From Brevibacillus laterosporus (GTDB taxonomy: Bacteria > Bacillota > Bacilli > Brevibacillales > Brevibacillaceae): a DNA stretch of 64,000 nucleotides. Where the stretch lies: positions 4,086,001 through 4,150,000 of the forward strand of contig CP033464.1 of NCBI GenBank assembly GCA_007833815.1, given 5' to 3'. Of this stretch, positions 61,103 to 64,000 are shown piece by piece (the stretch's first letter is position 1; each line of letters opens with the position of its first letter). A model generated the notes under the pieces. It was not told the DNA's origin. It saw nothing but the letters and a program-made list of their open reading frames with translations, and made no database searches. A program made the position numbers and the translations under genes.

Positions 61103-61213
61103 TAGTGCATTTCCTCCTAATTTTAAGAGAATGTCGGACATCGAATAACTGAAAAAACGGCTATTTATATACCACAAAGGTTTCCGTACAGCGTATTCTC
61201 ATCGACAACCAGT
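61103..61213. promoter_or_regulatory. Upstream region of the metzincin operon
   Basis: About 110 bases with the ribosome site AGGAGG; no promoter with good boxes is evident. Confidence 0.35.
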
Positions 61214-61333
61214 TTAGTGTTTTGTAAGCTTTTGAAAGGCAACAATGTACTTATCTAGTTGTTGGCTCATCTGCAATACTTCTGGATGTAAAAATGATCC
61301 TTTCTTGAAAAACCGATGCTCTAACTCTTTACG
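61214..61333 (-). pseudogene. Spo0E-like phosphatase remnant
   Basis: The frame reads KELEHRFFKKGSFLHPEVLQ, MSQQLDKYIVAFQKLTKH to TAA 61214. The SQxLDxxI pattern with a preceding short helix is the signature of Spo0E-family aspartyl phosphatases, which dephosphorylate Spo0A-P. The 5' end is missing, replaced by an IS3-type fragment. Confidence 0.65.
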
Positions 61334-61530
61334 GGGGATTCTTCAGGTGTCCGATTATCAGCTTCCTTGAAAGAACCGGAGGTTTTATACTGGGTTATCC
61401 ACTTATCTAAAGAAGATGGCGTTAAACTGTAATCCTGGATTATGTCTTTCCTCGGCTTCCCAGTCATATAAAGCTGTACCATTTGTTCCTTACATTATTT
61501 TGTAAATGTTCTGCGTTCTCTTTTGGCCAT
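61321..61530 (-). pseudogene. IS3-family OrfA fragment
   Basis: ATG 61530 opens MAKRERRTFTK, then an in-frame TAA, then KEQMVQLYMTGKPRKDIIQD, SLTPSSLDKWITQYKTSGSF, a typical IS3-type OrfA helix-turn-helix. It ends at the junction with the Spo0E remnant; OrfB and the rest of the element are absent. Confidence 0.75.
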
Positions 61531-61533
61531 GGT

Positions 61534-61780
61534 AGATTCTCCTCAAATATGTTATTTGTAGTCTACTTGACCTTAAAATATCTGTCCAACTAAGTGTAGC
61601 CTATCCATTTGTCTTGCCAAAAGATTTAAATAAATACTGAGGACACAGCCCATAATTCACCAATACCCTATCCAAATTAATACTATGGTACATTACTATC
61701 AACTATAATTATTATGTATACTATTTTCTGACTCTATTTTTAGGGCTTCGAGAAAACAGCTATGTTATTTTAAACAACCA
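61534..61780. other. Gene-free stretch
   Basis: No gene, repeat or RNA structure is seen in these roughly 250 bases. Confidence 0.4.
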
Positions 61781-61822
61781 AAAGCCTGGGCTGACAAAGT
61801 TCTTTTTTGTCCCCAGGCTTTC
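61781..61822. terminator. Rho-independent terminator after the two-component operon
   Basis: AAAGCCTGGG / CCCAGGCTTT arms with a loop of about 20 bases. On the minus strand it lies just after the end of the response-regulator unit. Confidence 0.7.
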
Positions 61823-61827
61823 ATGTA

Positions 61828-61983
61828 TCAATGAAAATTATTTCTTATCATCTTTACGTTCTTATCCTTGTCGTCGCCTTGTTCATCTTCCTGTTCTTTC
61901 TTCTCTTGTTTTTCCTCATGAAATTCAACATTGGTGTGACCGGTAATGTTACATCTCATCGACGCATTATGCTTGTCCGTCAT
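61828..61983 (-). CDS. Small charged ORF overlapping the response regulator end
   Basis: ATG 61983 within the last codons of the response regulator opens 51 residues: MTDKHNASMRCNITGHTNVE, then a Glu/Lys/Gln/Asp-rich run. It lies in another frame and ends just before the terminator. There is no clear ribosome site, so it may be chance; composition is unusual for random sequence. Confidence 0.3.
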   Translation of the reverse strand: MTDKHNASMRCNITGHTNVEFHEEKQEKKEQEDEQGDDKDKNVKMIRNNFH

Positions 61984-62638
61984 TTATAAGTTGATACTTC
62001 ATGGCGTATTCAACAAGTTCGCTCTTTCTAGAAACATTAAGTTTATTCATAATTCTCGTCTTATGGGTATCAACCGTTTTGATACTAACCGTTAATGCTT
62101 GAGCTGTCTCAACTAGAGAATATCCTCTAACAATAAACCGTAACACCTCGCGCTCGCGGGGACTTAAAATTACATAAGGATTTCGTGACTCTGCTTCTTT
62201 TGACGTTCTTTTAAACATTGATGAAATCAATGTCTGAGTTTCTTTTGGCCGAAGGTATACGTATCCGTTCATAACGGTATCAATAGCTGTATATAATTCT
62301 TCATCTACTGCCGCCTTAGGGACGTAGCCTGAAGCTCCCGCATGCATGATAGATGTTATGTAGTCTTCATCTTCATGCATTGTAAGCACGATGACTTTAG
62401 CTTGTTCATGACGCAATTTAATTTCTCTTAGAACCTGAATTCCGTCTAAGCGTGGCAAACTGATGTCGAGTAGCAAAATATGGGGCCTTAAATTTTCATA
62501 AAGCCGAAGTGCTTCGACTCCATCGGCAGCTTCACCTACAACTTTTAAGAATGGTTTCTTTTGCAGCAGCAGTTTTAAGCCCGATCTCAGCAAAGAGTGG
62601 TCATCAGCTAGCATGATTTGAATTGTCTGTTCCATCAC
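61967..62638 (-). CDS. NarL/LuxR-type response regulator
   Basis: 223 residues. The receiver domain (1-125) has the acidic pair ADD, the phospho-acceptor Asp in HILLLDISLPRLDG, Thr in VIVLTMHEDED and Lys in GYVPKAA. The C-terminal LuxR helix-turn-helix (155-215) has LSPREREVLRFIVRGYSLVE and SIKTVDTHKTRIMNKL. It overlaps the kinase gene by 35 bases, indicating translational coupling, and is its cognate regulator. Target genes unknown. Confidence 0.9.
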   Translation of the reverse strand: MMEQTIQIMLADDHSLLRSGLKLLLQKKPFLKVVGEAADGVEALRLYENLRPHILLLDISLPRLDGIQVLREIKLRHEQAKVIVLTMHEDEDYITSIMHAGASGYVPKAAVDEELYTAIDTVMNGYVYLRPKETQTLISSMFKRTSKEAESRNPYVILSPREREVLRFIVRGYSLVETAQALTVSIKTVDTHKTRIMNKLNVSRKSELVEYAMKYQLINDGQA

Positions 62639-64000
62639 TGCACCCTTTTTCCAGTTTTAGCGGGATAGACACCATAAGTTCGGTCCCGCCGATACCCGTA
62701 GTTTTGACAAAGAAAGAACCGCCAAGCAACTCGGCTCTTTCCTTCATACCGTATATTCCGATCCGATTTTGCTTGCAAGCCCTTTCAAAATCTTCCTGCT
62801 GAATACCGTGCCCGTTATCATGGATAGTCAATTGTATACAATGGTCTACGATTCCCATTTTAATCACAATCTGGGTCGCTACTGTATGTTTGACTACATT
62901 AGTCAAGCTTTCTTGAAGAATTCGGTACAAGGCTACAGCAGCATGACTATCGATGATAATCTCATCTTCAGGGACGAATAGGATAACAGCAATATCGTAT
63001 TTCCCTTCAAACTTTCTAGTATATTTCTTTATTGCCGGAATTAAACCCATATCATCTAAAATAGGCGGTCTTAATTCTACCGCTAAATCTCTAATTTCTC
63101 GCAAAATACTTGCTGCAATCTCTCGGCTGGCATTAAGCAACTCCTGCTGTTCGGTATCTTTAGCTTCATTAGCCAAAACACGCATTGTAACCATCAGCGA
63201 AGTAAGAGCTTGGCTTGTTTCATCATGAAGTTCACGAGAAATTCTCTTTCTCTCATCTTCCTGAGCGGATAACAGCTTCAAGATTAGCGTGTCTCGAAGT
63301 CTGTCTTTTTCTTGAAGTTCCTTTAATAGCATTTCTACTTCGGTGTTGGAGCTAATTAAGTTGTCAGCCATTTCATTAAAAGCCTGCGCTAGTTTCCCTA
63401 CTTCATCGTCACTCGTTACTTTAGCCCGCAAAGACAAATTTCCAGCTGATATGCCTGTTGCAACAGCAACCAAACTATTTATCGGTTTAGTGATAAAGCG
63501 GGTAACATAATAAGTGATTCCAGCAGTTCCTATGCAAACCAATAATGTCGCAAAAATCAATTCACCAATTTTAATAAAAATATAGGTTTTGGCCTGTTTT
63601 TCCGCCATTCCAACGCGAACAAATCCTACGTCCCCCTCTTCGATTGGGACAAGTATATCATGGATATTTCCTTCATCTGAAGTTAGTGTAGCAACTTGTT
63701 GACTATTTAAGCCATTAGGAGTGTGTGCATTTAATATCCCTTTCGCTATCTGATCGGAGAACGTGTGCCCTACAAGACCGTTATTACTATTGATTATCAA
63801 GATATAACGAACGTCTTCGTTCGCTTTTTGTGCCTGAGAAATGAGAAGATGAATAGAAAATTGATCATCAGTAAGAATGTAGTCAGAACACAATGCCGCG
63901 ATATTATTCGCAATATTGACGCCGCGTTTCTTAAGCTCTTCACCCATCATTTTTGTAAGCGAGTCCCAAATGATCCACCCTAAGACTGAGGCAAGAAAGA
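62604..64000 (-). CDS. Sensor histidine kinase (HisKA_3 type), partial at the right edge
   Basis: The frame continues past ATG 63950 to the window edge as FLASVLGWIIWDSLTKMMGE, the end of a first membrane helix, so the true start lies outside. Visible parts: an extracytoplasmic sensor domain of about 110 residues, a second membrane helix (IGELIFATLLVCIGTAGITY), HAMP (ITKPINSLVAVATGISAGNL), a coiled region, the HisKA_3 phospho-acceptor ISRELHDETSQALTSL, and an ATPase domain with DNGHGIQQEDF and GIYGMKERAELLGG. NarX/LiaS/DegS-like. Pairs with the overlapping response regulator. Confidence 0.9.
   Translation of the reverse strand, partial: FLASVLGWIIWDSLTKMMGEELKKRGVNIANNIAALCSDYILTDDQFSIHLLISQAQKANEDVRYILIINSNNGLVGHTFSDQIAKGILNAHTPNGLNSQQVATLTSDEGNIHDILVPIEEGDVGFVRVGMAEKQAKTYIFIKIGELIFATLLVCIGTAGITYYVTRFITKPINSLVAVATGISAGNLSLRAKVTSDDEVGKLAQAFNEMADNLISSNTEVEMLLKELQEKDRLRDTLILKLLSAQEDERKRISRELHDETSQALTSLMVTMRVLANEAKDTEQQELLNASREIAASILREIRDLAVELRPPILDDMGLIPAIKKYTRKFEGKYDIAVILFVPEDEIIIDSHAAVALYRILQESLTNVVKHTVATQIVIKMGIVDHCIQLTIHDNGHGIQQEDFERACKQNRIGIYGMKERAELLGGSFFVKTTGIGGTELMVSIPLKLEKGCSDGTDNSNHAS

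Noticed and set aside
61807-61989. A 60-codon plus-strand ORF with a hydrophobic centre
   Set aside because: It starts inside a terminator stem and lies antisense to the response regulator end and a charged minus-strand ORF; no ribosome site.
1-64000. CRISPR arrays, tRNA or rRNA genes
   Set aside because: No regularly spaced repeats, cloverleaf-like sequences or rRNA segments were seen on either strand by reading.

Overview
The window looks like Firmicutes DNA from a Brevibacillus/Paenibacillus-type soil bacillus. Evidence: strong AGGAGG-type ribosome binding sites, frequent TTG/GTG starts, low GC, a large trans-AT PKS/NRPS locus, SPbeta-like phage genes, a Spo0E-like remnant and a WapA-like secreted toxin. 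Genus is inferred, with Brevibacillus favoured.

Region 1 (1-12.2 kb, minus strand) is the upstream end of a hybrid biosynthetic operon. Transcription order is an SbnA-like PLP enzyme (first step to 2,3-diaminopropionate), a free-standing malonyl acyltransferase, an NRPS (C-A-PCP plus half a C domain, glycine code), a PKS-NRPS protein (KS-DH-KR-ACP-C, no built-in AT) and the first 10 codons of another gene. The set recalls glycine- and diaminopropionate-containing hybrids such as edeine; the product is an inference.

Region 2 (12.6-44.8 kb) is an AT-rich, decaying prophage with almost all genes on the minus strand. It starts at a short-chain dehydrogenase gene that is cut short beside a broken large serine recombinase. 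It carries lysogeny and recombination genes but no capsid, portal or terminase genes: an SSB-like protein and a Sak4-like ATPase, YopX-like and DUF1642-like proteins, an MrpR/YopR-like repressor with a YopQ-like partner, an AimR/Alo-like peptide receptor and its small secreted peptide, an XRE regulator and an HExxH protease. Many small genes have a single stop or frameshift. Two copies of one 1.56 kb insertion sequence are present, one intact and one degenerate.

Region 3 (45-50 kb) is a Tn554-type tnpA-tnpB-tnpC set followed by a sparse stretch. Region 4 (50-52.9 kb) has an alpha/beta hydrolase, a 5'-truncated SRAP gene and a truncated TubZ with a TubR-like neighbour.

Region 5 (53-58.5 kb, plus strand) is a polymorphic toxin locus: a 1278-residue secreted protein with a repeat stalk and a C-terminal toxin, its likely immunity gene, then an orphan toxin tip (frameshifted) with its own likely immunity gene. 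Region 6 (58.6-64 kb) has a phage-type tyrosine recombinase, a secreted metzincin with a secreted partner, Spo0E and IS3 scraps, and a NarL-type two-component system that runs off the right edge.

The most interesting item is the receptor-peptide pair at 37.1-38.6 kb. The predicted secreted peptide carries the hexapeptide DAGERP twice, once directly after the signal peptide and once at the C terminus.
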